DNA of 64,000 nt from Spirodela intermedia (lineage: Eukaryota > Streptophyta > Magnoliopsida > Alismatales > Araceae). The stretch lies in the NCBI GenBank assembly GCA_902729315.2, contig LR746281.1:3842501-3906500 (forward strand), read 5' to 3'. Positions 11,223-23,273 of the stretch are shown piece by piece. Position 1 is the stretch's first letter, and each line of letters opens with the position of its first letter. A program made the position numbers and the translations under genes. The notes under the pieces were generated by a model. The model was not told the DNA's origin, did not search any database, and was given only the letters and a program-made list of their open reading frames with translations.

Positions 11223-12850
11223 TGATAAGTCTTCATTATTATGAGATAATAATTAGTAAATAATATAGTTTTAGCCTTAACTGATGATAAATAGACTTAT
11301 ATTTGTGTTAAAGTATGATTTGTGATTTTTAGTTGATTAACGTGAATTTTTGGGTAATTATGTGATTTTATATGATTTTTCTAGTCTTACTTTTGAGATA
11401 AATGAAGAACAAGAATTAAAAAAAAAAATACTGCAAAATGGGGGGACCCGCCGGCCAGCCAGGCCCACAAGCAGATCGGAAGCGCAATCAGGGAGTAGTT
11501 GCGAGCAGGGGCTTGAGCGGCTTGGCTTGGACCGATAGGGGCACATGTGTGCCACTCCCCTTCCATGTCACTGGTGGCCAGCTGGCTGTGGGGCAAGGAA
11601 TGGTTGTACACGTGAGAGTAGTGACTTTGGTTACAAAGCTAACATTACTATATATTCGCCTGAAAAATCAATGCACAACCAATGTGGGACTAAACCCATG
11701 TCACACCTTCCTCAAAGGCGGGTGACCGACAAGGGTTCGAATCCTCCCAGAGTCAAAATTCATATATTTTTATTTGATTATCTCGACTTTCTTGCAGATC
11801 GCCGGTGAAGGATTAAGCAACAAGAATCATTGGATCATCAGCAAAAATCTCATCAACACGATTCATGGAGTATTGCTACTAAAATTGCTGAACGATTCAC
11901 AATAAAAGGATTGCAATCCATCGAGTAAATCATCTCCGATTGATCGACAAACAAGTCATCATCGGGAAGAGGACAATCCACCGAGAGACGAGTCGCCACC
12001 TCCTGAGAGCATACTAGATGCGATAAAGAGCCTCCTCTTGTTGTGTGGACTTGAGGATGAAGCTTCTTGACACACGCCCCACCTCCATCCAACTCCTCTT
12101 CGTCGGGTGACAGCCACTAGAGAGCCGCAAAGTCGCCATTTTTTCGCTCCGCCAGGTGACAGCCGCCAGAGACAATTCGACAACCCACTTTATTGATCTC
12201 TAGACTTCGCAAGAAGATCTAGAGATTGCTCATGTTGTCTTTATCCAAGGAAAGCCTTCGAGGCTGTGGACATTGAACAACGATCTTCCCGAACGCTCAG
12301 GATTCCGGTGCATTGCCGACACATCACTGTCACGACGTCAAAACTCTTTTTTTGTGCTTTCAACTTAATTTCTGTTTCATTTAGTGATAATTTGTCGATT
12401 TTAAATTTACCAAAATATACTTCATTTCATTACAATTCTTTTGTCTTTTACAGATCTTAATTTGATCAATTAAATCATCTATAATCACTTACGTAAGAAT
12501 CTCCAGGCAGAACTCTGTTTCCGCCCGATTCGCATTTGCCAGGCGCTGACATCATCCTGATGTTCGTACCCTTATTTCCCTTTTTTGTGAATTTTAAATA
12601 TATTTCTTCTCATTTCCTTGTATAAAATTCATAGAAAATCGTATTGATTGAGAAAAATTCTGAATAATTACTAGATATTATATTACATCCCTGTGATCAA
12701 CTGGAAAATTACCGCTATTTTTGTAAGTTTTATTGAATTATAATTAATATATTTATTCATAAATACTTCTAAATATTTGAAAATTCATATTTTTTAGTTT
12801 TATAAATTTTATATTTGTGTGATTTAATATACAATGACTAAGTCATGTCA
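11223..12850 (+). repeat. Athila-family LTR (3' LTR position)
   Basis: This is a full-length plus-strand LTR of 1628 bp, TGATAAGTC...GTCATGTCA, preceded by a PPT and so in 3' LTR position. It contains the shared GC-rich core and both hairpins in decayed form. The USE motif on the antisense strand carries one mismatch (CCACATTGG). Confidence 0.85.
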
Positions 12851-13764
12851 ATGTTCATACATGATTCTTTATGTTTGGAAGAGCTTTGACATCTTTTTTC
12901 TAGGGCACATTCATTGATAAATATGGAACAAACCCAGTTATTGTGTTTGTGTCAATTCAATCTTCATATTCTTGAATCATGTTTTCGTTACATGCCCTCT
13001 TCCATTGTTTATTGCAGAGAAATGTTCAACACTCTTTTTGGGCTTAGCATGAACTTTTGGATGGCAGTCAACCTGATTTCTTCTTAGATCTTGAAATGGG
13101 TTGCTTGGTTCTATTAGAGTATATGCTTCTACTTAGGACTCTATCAAATGCCAAAGAAAATACATATCATGTTGGTTAATATAGACGACTATTTCTGCTT
13201 TACTCTTTTCTTTCTTACTTCGATGATTGGAATAAATTTGAATTTCTTTTGTGAGGCATATGTTGTAGAAGTTTCTCCTAAAAAATATCAAGCTTTTGCA
13301 ATGTTGCTTGTAAGAGATCTTACTGACTTTCATGATAATTTTGTATAACTTGCTTCCTCAAACTGAATTTATTTTTATGTTTTGTGATACTTATATTAAA
13401 AAACTTGTCACCTTGTTTAAGATCACACATGATGATAAGTTCCCTTGGGCATCCTCAATGAGGAAGTTAGAACACCTTTTGGAATGCATCTTTCATAGTG
13501 CATATTACATTAGGTTGGGAGTGTATTATTTATACAATTATTATCATGGATTTAAAGAAATGTGTGGGTATCTTCTTGGGCTTGGCTTCTAAAGTTTTCT
13601 TAACCCTGATCACATTGTAGATATGATGCAACCCAACTTCTCCCCTAAAAACTTAAAATATTGTCATATACGACCTCAAATAGGATATACGTTTACCCAA
13701 TTAGCTTTGGTATGTTGGGAACTTAGGTTTTAACACCACTTTCAGTTTAAATTTCTTGGGTTAA
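12851..13764. other. AT-rich sequence with no recognisable gene
   Basis: Two short plus-strand ORFs (13148-13348, 66 codons; 13332-13592, 86 codons) overlap and read one after the other. Neither matches a family I know, and codon use looks random. It could be host intergenic or intronic DNA split from 15404 onward by the solo LTR. Confidence 0.4.
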
Positions 13765-14441
13765 TGATAAGTCTTCATTATCATGAGTTAATAATTAGTA
13801 AATAATATAGTTTTAGCCTTAACTCATGATAAATAGACTTATATTTGTGTTAAAGAATGATTTTTGGTTTTCAATTGATTAACGTGAATTTTTGGGTAAT
13901 TATGTGATTTTATACGATTTTTACAGTCTTACTTTTGAGATAAATGAAGAACAAGAAATAAAAATAAAAATATCGCAAAAATGGGGAGACCCGCCGGCCA
14001 GCTGTGCCTGCAAGCGGGTCGGAAGCGCAGTCGGGGAGTAAGCCGCGAGCAGGGGCTCGAGCGGCTTGGCTTGGGGACTGATTGGGCACACGTACGCCAC
14101 TCCCCTTCCACGTCACCAGTGGTCAGCCGGCTGTGGGTCAAGGAGTGGTCATACATGCAAGAGAAGGAACTTTGCTCACAAAGCTAACATTATTATATAT
14201 TTGCCCAAAAAATCGGCATATAACCAATGTGGGACTAAACCCCCCTCACACCTTCCTCAGAAGAGGCGGGCGACCGGCGCGGGTTCGAATCCTTCCAGAG
14301 TCAAAATTCATATATTTTTATTTGATTATCGCGACTTTCCTGCAGATCGCCGGGGAAGGATTAAGCAACGAGAATTGCTGGATCATCGGCGAAAATCTCA
14401 TCAACGCGATTTGCGGAGCATTGCTACTAAAATTGTTGAAC

Positions 14442-14467
14442 GATTCGCGATAAAAGGATCGCGAATC
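14442..14467 (+). other. LTR hairpin 1
   Basis: GATTCGCGAT, then a 6-base loop AAAAGG, then ATCGCGAATC: a perfect 10-bp stem. It recurs with few changes in most LTR copies, for example around 36145 and 59440. Confidence 0.65.
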
Positions 14468-14745
14468 CATCGAGTAAATCATCTCCGATTGACCGACGAA
14501 CAAGCCGTCGTCGGGAAGAGGACGATCCGCCGGGAGACCAGTCGCCACCTCCTGAGAGCGTACCAGATGCGATGAAGAGCCTCCTCTTGCTGCGCAGACT
14601 TGAGGATGAAGCTCCCTAACACATGCCTCACCTCCATCCAGCTCCTCTCCGTCGGGTGACAGACGCCGGAGAGCCGCAAAGTCGCCGTTTTTTCGCTCTG
14701 CCGGGTGACAGCCGCCGAAGACGATTCGACGACCCACTTCATTGA

Positions 14746-14774
14746 TCTCTAGACTTCGCGAGAAGATCTAGAGA
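14746..14774 (+). other. LTR hairpin 2 with GCGA loop
   Basis: TCTCTAGACTTC pairs with GAAG plus TCTAGAGA around a GCGA tetraloop (14758-14761), with one bulged A at 14766. The loop fits the GNRA class. It is kept in the LTRs at 36451, 48590 and 59190, among others. Confidence 0.65.
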
Positions 14775-15403
14775 TTGCCCACGTCGTCTTTGTCCAAGGA
14801 GAGCCTTTGAGGCCGTGGACACTGCACGACGATCCTCCCGAACGCTCAGGATTCCGGTGCATCGCCGACGCATCGCCATCGCGACGCCGGAACTCTGTTT
14901 TCCTGCTTTCAATTTAATTTACGCTTCATTTAGTGATACTTTGTGTGATTTTAATTTACCAAACTATACTTCGTTCAATTACGATTCTTCCGGCTTTTAC
15001 AGATTTTAATTTGATTAATTAAGTCGTCTGTAATCGCTTACGTAAGAATTGCCGGGCAGAACTCTGTTTCCGCCTGATTCGCGTTCGTCGGGCGCTGATG
15101 TCATCCTGACGCCCGCACCCTTATTTCCTTTTTTTCGTGAATTTTAAATATATTTCCTTTTTATTTCCTAGTATAAAATTCGTAAGAAAATCGTATTCAT
15201 TGAGAAAAATTCTGAATAATTACGAGATATTATATTACATTCCTGTGATCGACCTGGAAAATTACCGCTATTTTTGGAATTTTTATTGAATTATAATTGA
15301 TATATTTATTTAGAAATACTTCTAAATATCTGAAAATTCGTATTTTCTAGTTTTATAAATTTTATATTTGCGTGATTTAATATACAACGACTGAGTCACG
15401 TCA

Positions 15404-16269
15404 GTTAATAAAGTTGTGGATGTCCTATATAAAAGTATTATGAAATAACATCAAATCACGAGAGAAATTCTTTGTATGTACAACGGTTGGAATAGTCTAG
15501 CAGTTTATGTGGAGAGCATTGAGACATCCCATTTCTCTAGGAAAGTAATTCTTATTCTTAATTTTTCAGCAATATACTGTTGCATTCTGTAAAACTGAAA
15601 ATCTAAGAAACTTTGCTTACCTTTTTGTGCTGTGGACTATATCCAGTTTTGTAGTGGTGTGGAATTTTTTCCCCTTAATTTAATTTAATTCCTTCTATTT
15701 TGTAGGATTAACTTTTTTGCTGAAATGGCCCTAGGCCATTTAACAATTTACTTCCTTTCAAGTTGCTATTGTGTGGGGCATAAGACTGAGAAATAACCTA
15801 CAATTGGAGGTTACCTTGCACAGGTACATATATGGCCCATTGATGTTCTTGTGCATGGTTTCTGTTCAGTAAATTGTTCATATAGAGAAATAACCACTTC
15901 TGGGCTAGTAGTTTTTATTGTTCTCTTGCTCTCCTAGAGGCAATACTAAAAGTTGACGAGAAACTTTTCCCTTTCAAAAATTTTATACCATTATGTTGAG
16001 AGTTGAAGAATTTTGTAGGTTGTAGAGAGGATTAGTGGAGTAGTATCTTCCTCCTAGATAATCTAGGTGGATCTATAGATGATACTTCTATTGTAGGCCC
16101 AAGGGTTGGCCAGTGGGTATAGATTTCTGCCAACAACACTAAGATCTTCGCATGTCTCCAAACTAAGATAAGTATGCCTTATTGTTTATATAGCCCATTG
16201 TTTACCTTAATAAGAGTTCTAACAAGTTTTCACCCAAGTTTACAAATCTCCTTTGAAAGATCTAATACA
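15404..16269. other. no recognisable gene
   Basis: AT-rich, low-complexity DNA to the right of the solo LTR, continuing the sequence at 12851-13764. I see no ORF above 60 codons and no repeat ends. Confidence 0.4.
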
Positions 16270-16470
16270 TACTTCCATCAGGTATGTAAACCCTTCATTA
16301 GATCTTGCTACTTCAAGGCCAAGAAAGTATTAAGCTTTACCAAGATCTTTGGCTTCAAATTCTTTACCAAGCTTTGTCTTTGATAGTTTAATGTCCACGT
16401 AAATTTTACAATCACGTCATATCATTATCATAAACCATTTAGTTATGAAACCTTTCTTCTTTGCCATTTT
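16270..16470 (-). pseudogene. Ty1/copia reverse transcriptase scrap
   Basis: The minus strand between about 16290 and 16400 reads LGKEFEAKDLGKA, a stop, then YFLGLEVARSNEG. This is the conserved copia RT segment downstream of the YVDD box. Nothing else of that element can be recognised with confidence. The plus-strand ORF at 16174-16383 is a shadow. Confidence 0.7.
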
Positions 16471-16519
16471 GTAAATAACATATGATCAACATTGCAATGT
16501 TCATAGTCAAAAGTGATCA

Positions 16520-17873
16520 CTACACACGGGAGAAAATGACTCATTATTTGGAAATGTGATATTACTATATATGTGCCTAAAACTTCGGCACACAAGCGAT
16601 GTGGGACTAAACCCGCATCACACCTTGCTTGAAAGCCTTTGAAGATTTTTATACCTAAATTATCTCTTAGTTATAACAAAGATATACTATGATGACATCA
16701 CTTAATAAAGGCCTTAGAGTACTTTTTTCAATCTCTCTCATACAAGTGGACAACTAGTGCAGGTTTGAATCCTTCTAGAGTCAAAACTCATATTTTTATT
16801 TGATTATCATGACTTTCCTACAGATCGCCAGTGAAAGATTAAGTCGATAGAATCATTGGATCATTAGCAAAAATCTCGTTAACACAATTCGTGGAGTATT
16901 ATTATCATAATTGCTAAATGATTTGCAATAAAAGGATTACAAATTCATTGAGTAAATCATCTCTAATTGATTGATGAACAAGCCGTCATCGGGAAGAGAA
17001 CGATCAATTAGGAAATGAGTCGTCACCTCTTAAGAGTGTACTAGATGCGATGAAGAGCCTCTTTTTGTTGTGCAAACTTAAGGATGAAGCTCCTTGACAC
17101 GTGCCCCACCTCCATTCAACTCCTCTCCATCAAGTGACAGCTGTTAGAGAGTCACAAAGTCACCATTTTTTTGTTCCACTGGGTGACAACCATTGGAGAT
17201 GATTTGACGATCCATTTTATTGATCTCTAGACTTCGCAAAGAGATCTTGAGATTGTCTATGTCGTCCTTGTCCAAGAAGAGCCTTTGAGGCCATGGACAC
17301 CGCACAATGATCCTCTTAAATACTTAAGATTCTGATACATCATTAATGCATCACCACCGCGATGTCAGAACTCTATTTTCCTACTTTCAACTTAATTTTT
17401 ACTTCATTTAGTGATAATTTATGTGATTTAGATTTATTAGGTTATACTTCATTCAATTATAATTCTTTTGAATTTTACAGATCTTAATTTGATCAATTAA
17501 ATCATTTACAACTGCTTATGTCAAAATTGTCGAGTAGAACTTTATTTCTATTTGATTTGCGTTCATTGGACACTAATGTCATCTTGACGTCTGCATCTTT
17601 ATTTTCCTTTTTACGAATTTTAAATATATTTCATTTTCATTTTTTAGTATTAAATTTATAAACATCATATTTATTTATTTTTTTTGCAAAATTACTTGAT
17701 ATTATATTACATCCTTGTGATTGACTTAGAAAATTACTATTATTTTTGAAATTTTATTTAATTATAATTGATATATTTTTTCAAAAATACTTCTAAATAT
17801 TTAAAAATTAGTATTTTCTAGTTTTATAAATTTTAAATTTACATGATTTACTATACAACGACTAAGTCAATCA
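16520..17873 (+). repeat. old, 5'-truncated Athila-family LTR (long subfamily)
   Basis: It aligns with the LTR core and 3' arm from about 16520 (GGGAGAAAATGACTC) to ACGACTAAGTCAATCA. It is heavily mutated (mostly C-to-T and G-to-A), so older than its neighbours. It carries the extra segment of about 110 bp near 16635-16735 that defines the long LTR subfamily, also seen at 37471-39190 and 47259-56577. The first part of the LTR is missing. Confidence 0.75.
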
Positions 17874-18560
17874 GGTTCTCTATGACAAGGTGATTCTAGC
17901 TCATCCTTGTTTCACTTCAATGCTCAGGTAGGAGCAAAGCTGTCTAAGATCACTTATTTGAAAGAAATTCATCATTTGATCTTTCAATTTGCTAATGTCA
18001 CTATCATTCTCACCCATGACTAATAGGTCATTCACATAGACTCCAATAATCAAGTGAGATTTGTTTGACCTCTTCAAGTAGACAGCCTGCTCATGATTAC
18101 TCCTTGAGAATTCGATCGAGACAAGACATTTATGTAGTTTGAAATACCATGTTGTGGTGGTTGCTTAAGCCCCATAAAGGGCTTTCTTTAGCTTCAAGAC
18201 GTGGTTTTCCCTGTCCTTCACAACAAAGCCTTTCGGTTGCTTGACATATAAGTCCTCCACCTCTCCATTTAGAAAGGCTAACTTTACATCGAGATGATGC
18301 AGCAGCCATCCCCCTATAAACTGCCTCTCCCCACAGTTCACAAGGCATTTCCTTCTCTTTCAGCATGCTTCTTACCATGGACATGATTATTTGGTTCTTT
18401 CTTTTGACTACATCATTCTGCTGAGGAGGGAGCAGTCAACTACCTTTTAATGCCTTCTAAACACAAAACACACTGAATTTATCAGAAGTGAACTCTCCAC
18501 CTCTGTTTGAATGAAGACACTTCAGTTTCATGTTCTTCTCTACCTCAGCCAAGGCTTTAA
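17874..18560 (-). pseudogene. copia integrase-RT remnant
   Basis: 18400-18560 is integrase (HSNRGGEFTSDKF region). An open frame at 18130-18384 starts in integrase (MSMVRSMLKEKEMPCELWGE) and then passes, out of frame, into RT (readable as LDVKLAFLNGE and LKKALYGLKQ). A deletion has therefore removed the region between integrase and RT. The catalytic RT box at 18027-18038 reads YVND rather than YVDD. The sequence ends at the old gypsy LTR fragment. Confidence 0.75.
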
Positions 18561-18566
18561 AATTTT

Positions 18567-19785
18567 GTGATGAAATTCACTTGCATCATCTCAGATTTGC
18601 GAAATTTGGGTGAGATGATGGAAGAAAGAGAGATAATGCGGCAAGTTCTGAGAGTGACGCCTTCAAAGTTTGACTCTCTTACCTTATCTATGGAACAATA
18701 TACTGATTTGGATAAAATCAGCCTCGACGAAGTCATTGGATCTCTGACTGTCCATGAGTTGCAGCTCAGGAAGCGAGAGTCCCAGGAGGAGGAGCAGACA
18801 TTGCTTGCCAGAGCGTTGAGTAAAGGGAAAATCATGAGTGAGGAGTCCTCATCTCACGAAAGAGGTCGACATCGTGTGCACAGCAAAAGCAGAGGAAGAG
18901 GCCATGGCCAAGGTTGACATCCTCCTCCTGATGAAGGTAAAAAGAACTTCAATAAATCTCAAATACAATGTTATAACTGTGAGAAATATGACCATTTCGC
19001 TTACAAATGTCAACGTGCCAAGAAAGTGACGCCTAAGCAACCATATGTTGCTGCGTCCACAAAGAAGCCTAAAGTATCTTCACTTCTGATGATGATTTGG
19101 TAGAACACAATGAGTTATTACTTCAAGGCTTAGAGACTGAGCTCAAAGATCCGGAGTTGTGGTATCTTGATACTGCAGCTACTAATCACATGACCAGAAG
19201 GAGAAGTTATTTCTCAAATCTTGATGAATCAGCCTTTGGATTTGTCAAAATTGGTGACAACTCATGTGTTGAAATTCAAGGTAGAGGTAGAGTCCTTGTT
19301 CATCAAAAGGATGGAGAGAAAATTCACTTTGGTAATATTCTCTTTGTTCCCAAATTATGTGCTAATATTATAAGTTTAGGTAGATTAGATGAAGAAGGCT
19401 ACAAGATGGTCATGTATGGAGGCTGATTGACCATTTTTGACCAAGATGGAGCACTGTTAGCAGAAGTTCATCGAATAGATGGGAAGCTTTATTTACTCAA
19501 GCTAAATGTGATAAAACTATGCCTAATCACTAAAGAAAATGAAACTACAAGCCGAGGTTTGGCCACTTTAATTTTTCACACATTAAAAGAAATGTCGAGT
19601 AGGAAATTAGTGGAGGGACTTCTACTGATCAGTGTTCCTGATCACATCTGCTGGAGTTGCCTTATAGGAAAGCAACATCGCACTCCATTTCTTAAAGTTT
19701 CTACTTTCAGAGCCTTACAGCCCTTCGAGCTGGTGTATGTAGACATATGTGACCCAACTAGTCCACACACATTAGGGGGGAAGTC
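18567..19785 (+). pseudogene. inverted copia gag-protease-integrase segment
   Basis: 18567-18917 encodes the gag middle (ISDLRNLGE, then VTPSKFDSLTLSMEQY). A CCHC knuckle C-x2-C-x4-H-x4-C lies at about 18967-19010. The protease at 19097-19426 has LWYLDTAATNHM (the usual DTGA reads DTAA, so the active site is damaged). 19427-19785 holds the gag-pre-integrase region and the start of integrase (LVYVDICDP). A stop at 19424 separates the two main frames. Orientation is opposite to the flanking copia parts. Confidence 0.78.
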
Positions 19786-20054
19786 AGCATTTCGCCGTCT
19801 TCTTTGCATCAAGCATAATCATCATCTCTTCCGGATATTATGCTAAAGATTGCCAACAATGCCAGCCGGTCTTTCTTCTCGGATACATTCTCTTCGACTA
19901 TCGCCTGCCATAGATCGTGAGAGTCAAGATATACCTCCATATTTATCACACAGATGTAGTAGTTCGTCTTTGAGAGCTTGAAGGATGGTGCCGACAACAC
20001 CATCTCCCCCTCACACTTGCTGGAGGTACTCACCGTGCCTCCTTTCTTCACCAT
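19786..20054 (-). pseudogene. copia gag N-terminus
   Basis: It starts MVKKGGTVSTSSKCEGEM and includes FKLSKTNYYICVINMEVYLD and SHDLWQAIVEE, the conserved N-terminal block of plant copia gag. After LALLAIFSI the frame shifts. The alternative frame continues PEEMMIMLDAKKTAK to about 19786, where the sequence flips to the inverted block. The ATG lies 27 bp inside the PBS. Confidence 0.78.
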
Positions 20055-20081
20055 CTTCTTGATCCTGTCGAACCACTGTTG

Positions 20082-20094
20082 GCTTTGATACCAC
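20082..20094 (-). other. primer-binding site of the copia element (initiator tRNA-Met)
   Basis: The minus strand reads GTGGTATCAAAGC directly after the LTR end CCAACA. It matches the usual TGGTATCAGAGC PBS with one change. Confidence 0.75.
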
Positions 20095-20448
20095 TGTTGG
20101 CTTCACAAGCCCGAAGTCACTCCAGAAATAGAGGTAAAAGATAAGAAGGTAATAGGAACAAAGAAAATGTATAGAAATGATTGTTTTCCACTACATTGAT
20201 TCATTGAATACATAGCCCTTTATATAGGGCAGCCAATCACTAGAAGTGAGAGAGTGCATCTATTTAACTTGAATGACTTGGCTAGACATCCGATGTTGCA
20301 GCACCACTGCCGTTATAACTCGTAGTGATGAGCGGCTGCGATTGATCCTGCAAAATAAATATAACGAACATAATAGAAAGGAAAATGGCCAAATTTTTTA
20401 TTTCAGGAAACATCACCATTGTCCGCAATTGACGACAGAGCAGGAGCA
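20095..20448 (-). repeat. copia 5' LTR
   Basis: 354 bp beginning TGTTGGCTTCACAAG and ending CAGGAGCA in plus coordinates, next to the PBS. It is related by eye to the LTRs at 26183-26549 and 10604-10969. Within it TTTATATAGGG (20220-20230) is a likely TATA region on the other strand. Confidence 0.72.
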
Positions 20449-22662
20449 GTTCCCCATCAATCTGAATTTTTATTTCGCTCTTTACTGGATCAAAGGTTTT
20501 CTACTTCATCTGTATGTCATTCTTGTTAGTTTGATTGAATCATTCGTGTGCATGGTTTCTTCAGCCTCCAGTCAGGAAAAGGTATAAGAGAGATCTGCGA
20601 TCATCCCAAAGGACGATCAGAACCTGAATCTATGATTTTGAAACCTGAACCAAAGTCAAACATATTGGAGCCCTAGTTTGCATAAATCCTCATTGCTTTG
20701 CAGTCTTCTTCCATCTGACACTTGAATTGAGTCGTAAGTTTCTAAGAATGGTGAATATTCATTGAGAAAGTGGATTCGGACAATAGGCAATAAAGAATAA
20801 AATATCCGTGTATAGACATGACCGATACGATTAATTGATCAAAAATACATCGAATGTGATTATAGATGATTGCAGTCAAAAAGTCATTAAACGTAAACAC
20901 TCTGTCCTTACCTCTCTACCATATTTAACATCCTATATGCTCTGTGATCTTCTGTGAGAGTTGCCATTTCTTGAAGTTCAAACTTCTCATTAGGCTGTAT
21001 TTTGAATTTCGATCAGATGATCGTCAATACTGGAATGATCTTGCTTCAAAACAACACTGTGGTAATTTTCTATCCTCATATGTTATAATTTACCATTTGT
21101 TTTAGTTCCCTCGAACATATGTGGATATAATTTACCATTTGTGATAATTTACCATATGTGGTATTTCACTGAACATTTGATTCCTTTCCCCTGCAATCAG
21201 GAATGACACCAAAGGGGAGCTGCGAATGGCATAGCTATGGCTTTTATGTCTCTCTTCGAAGATGGAACCCGAGCAGCTGTTGGTGCATTGTGATTGCCTT
21301 AACCATTCTTTTGACTATTGAAATATCTCTTTGCTTTGGTTCTGGGAAGTACTCTCTAGGCAGAGATTTTGAATCGGAGGTATAGTTGAGACGTGCAATA
21401 TGGAAGGGGGACATGGCTGACGTAGAAATTAAAAAATTCAGTCAGTTAGCTGATTGCTTAGATAACAGAGCATGTCCCTCTCCCATTCTCACTCATTTAT
21501 GTATTAACCCAGAGATAAATTTTCATCTCTTGATATAAAAGAAGTTTGTTGATTTCCTATTGGAAGAATCAACTTCCCAATATCTTTCCCAGTCAAGTGG
21601 TTTGTGCTTTCCACTGGGGATGTTGTTCAGGATAAAAATATTGTGCTTTCAGAGTTAGTTTTCAAAAAATTAATAGGAATGCTATTTGATGACCCAAAAT
21701 AACAAAAAGAATAAGTATGCTGGAGGTTTGATTCAGTCCTAAATTTGGTTGTGCGCTGACCTTCTTGGGCCCAGAAATGCCAGACCGCTCCATTTCTTCC
21801 AGGTAATGATGCAAAAATAACCTTCAAATCAGCGGATAAAATGTGATTATATATCTGACTTCACAATTGATGATATCTAACTAGAAGTCAACTCGTCATC
21901 GGACCATTCACTGTGTTCATACTTGAGCTGCTGGGTCCTCATAACTATCTAGAATCATGGTATCAATGCGAGCCACATCTTTTTGATATGCAGATGATCA
22001 GGTGATCTTCTTTGCACTGAACGTAGTTGACCATATTGGCATTCTATTGACTTGCAGACCGTTCCTTGCTCTAAGAAACGAGCCTTCTTCTTCATAGGCC
22101 AGAATGGAGACAGAGAGAGAGCTCTTCTGTTCACTTTACGGTTTCTCTCCCACTGAACACTGGCGGAAAATAAAATGATTACAGTGTACTGCTTAGATGG
22201 TCAAAGTTCCCGGGCCCTTAGACTGCCAAGTCGGCCGGTCAGACTCATTCGCCTTCACCTGATCCCCCTGGTTTTTGGAATTTGATCGAACTGCTTTTTA
22301 GACTTTTTTCTTTGTTTTATATCTTGTTTTTTAGCTCACTGATCAATTTTCTATAAATTTGATATTTTCTTCTATCTGACTGGTGTATGAATGTTGTTCA
22401 TCGTGATCTCAAGCTCTTGGATGGATACAGAAACCATATCATGATATTCCTTTCTGTGTGGGTGTAAATGTCGTCTGATATCTGACATTACAATCGTGAT
22501 GTTATTTTCTTGGTTGCTCACTAAACGGCTTGTTTGGACGATCTGGGTTAGTCAAGGAGGAACAAGACAATTCGTGGGACTGTATGATTAATACCGCAAA
22601 ATAGACCAATTGGACCTAGGCAGCAGTTTGTTAGTCGGTGAATATAATTTTGAATAAAAGAT
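20449..22662. other. low-copy sequence without a supported gene
   Basis: No transposon signature. A 60-codon plus-strand ORF at 21203-21385 (MTPKGSCEWHSYGF, with a hydrophobic IVIALTILLTIEISLCF stretch) follows a CAG that could be a splice acceptor, so it could be a terminal exon. I cannot connect it to other exons or to a family. Nothing else coding can be supported. Confidence 0.35.
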
Positions 22663-23044
22663 TCAAAGGTGGAATGCCTAGTCTATTTTGGAATCTAGAA
22701 CGAGTCAACTTGTGGAGAGAGTAACATCTCCGGGAAGCTTGGGTCAAACTGGATGCAGATTCCTCGAGCCCATTAAATGCTAATGGAAAAATGACCGTCC
22801 AATATTACTCGAATTAGGTTTTTCTAACATTTGAGTAATGATTTGCAGTTCGGCGTGGAATATTGATGCGTAAGCCTTTTGACGCCGCGTGAGGAGCTTT
22901 CACTTGGTCTGGTGTTGGGTCCAGGTCGCACCTGCCCTCTGGGTTTGGTGGGTGTGTTGGTGGTGCAAGGTTGACTAGTTGTCTCTGGGCTTGTGTGCGT
23001 GTTAATATAGTCGGGGGGGAGAGAGGGAAAGAAAGAGAGAGACG
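22663..23044 (+). repeat. 382-bp direct repeat, copy 1
   Basis: From TCAAAGGTGGAATGCC to GGGAAAGAAAGAGAGAGAC. It is repeated at 23274-23655 with few differences, offset 611 bp. It contains a W-box core TTGACT (22971-22976) and a GA-rich tail. A matching antisense ORF in each copy is incidental. Confidence 0.85.
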
Positions 23045-23273
23045 TTGCGGTCAAACTATGGTTATCTTGGCCTGACTATTCCATGTTTTAGCGTTCCCCC
23101 CTCTTCCCTTTCCCCTCCCCCTTCCTTATCTATCTGTCGTCTAGCTATTTATGTAGAACGTTCGTTTTTATTTAGAGAATTAGGTTTCTTCTAGTGTGCT
23201 TGGTTGGCATCAATGCTACAGCTGTTGGGAGAGAAAATCGTTGACAACAGATCTCCGTAAACAATGGAACGGC

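Larger units (their letters stand above)
13765..15403 (+). repeat. solo Athila-family LTR with perfect target duplication
   Basis: A complete LTR of 1639 bp (TGATAAGTC...GAGTCACGTCA) has no internal region on either side. It is flanked by GTTAA at 13760-13764 and GTTAA at 15404-15408, a perfect 5-bp target-site duplication. This is the product of LTR-LTR recombination after a full insertion. It serves well as the family reference: sense TATATAT at 14194-14200, B-box-like GGTTCGAATCC at 14282-14292, and hairpins at 14442-14467 and 14746-14774. Confidence 0.92.
17874..20448 (-). mobile_element. Ty1/copia element with inverted internal segment
   Basis: Read on the minus strand: 5' LTR (20095-20448), PBS, gag start (19786-20054), then an inverted block (18567-19785) carrying the rest of gag, protease and the first part of integrase on the plus strand, then the integrase core and RT on the minus strand down to 17874. 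Re-inverting the block gives the canonical copia order, with short losses at both breakpoints. The 3' part is missing at the LTR fragment to the left. Confidence 0.75.

Noticed and set aside
13148-13592. Overlapping small ORFs as a host gene fragment
   Set aside because: AT-rich, no family resemblance, no start or splice signals that decide the case.
14282-14292. GGTTCGAATCC in every LTR looks like a tRNA gene B box
   Set aside because: No cloverleaf can be drawn, no A box lies at the proper distance, and the acceptor and anticodon arms are missing. It is kept only as a motif note in the LTR entry.
21203-21385. Small membrane protein gene or last exon
   Set aside because: One hydrophobic stretch and a possible splice acceptor are not enough. 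No upstream exon can be joined.
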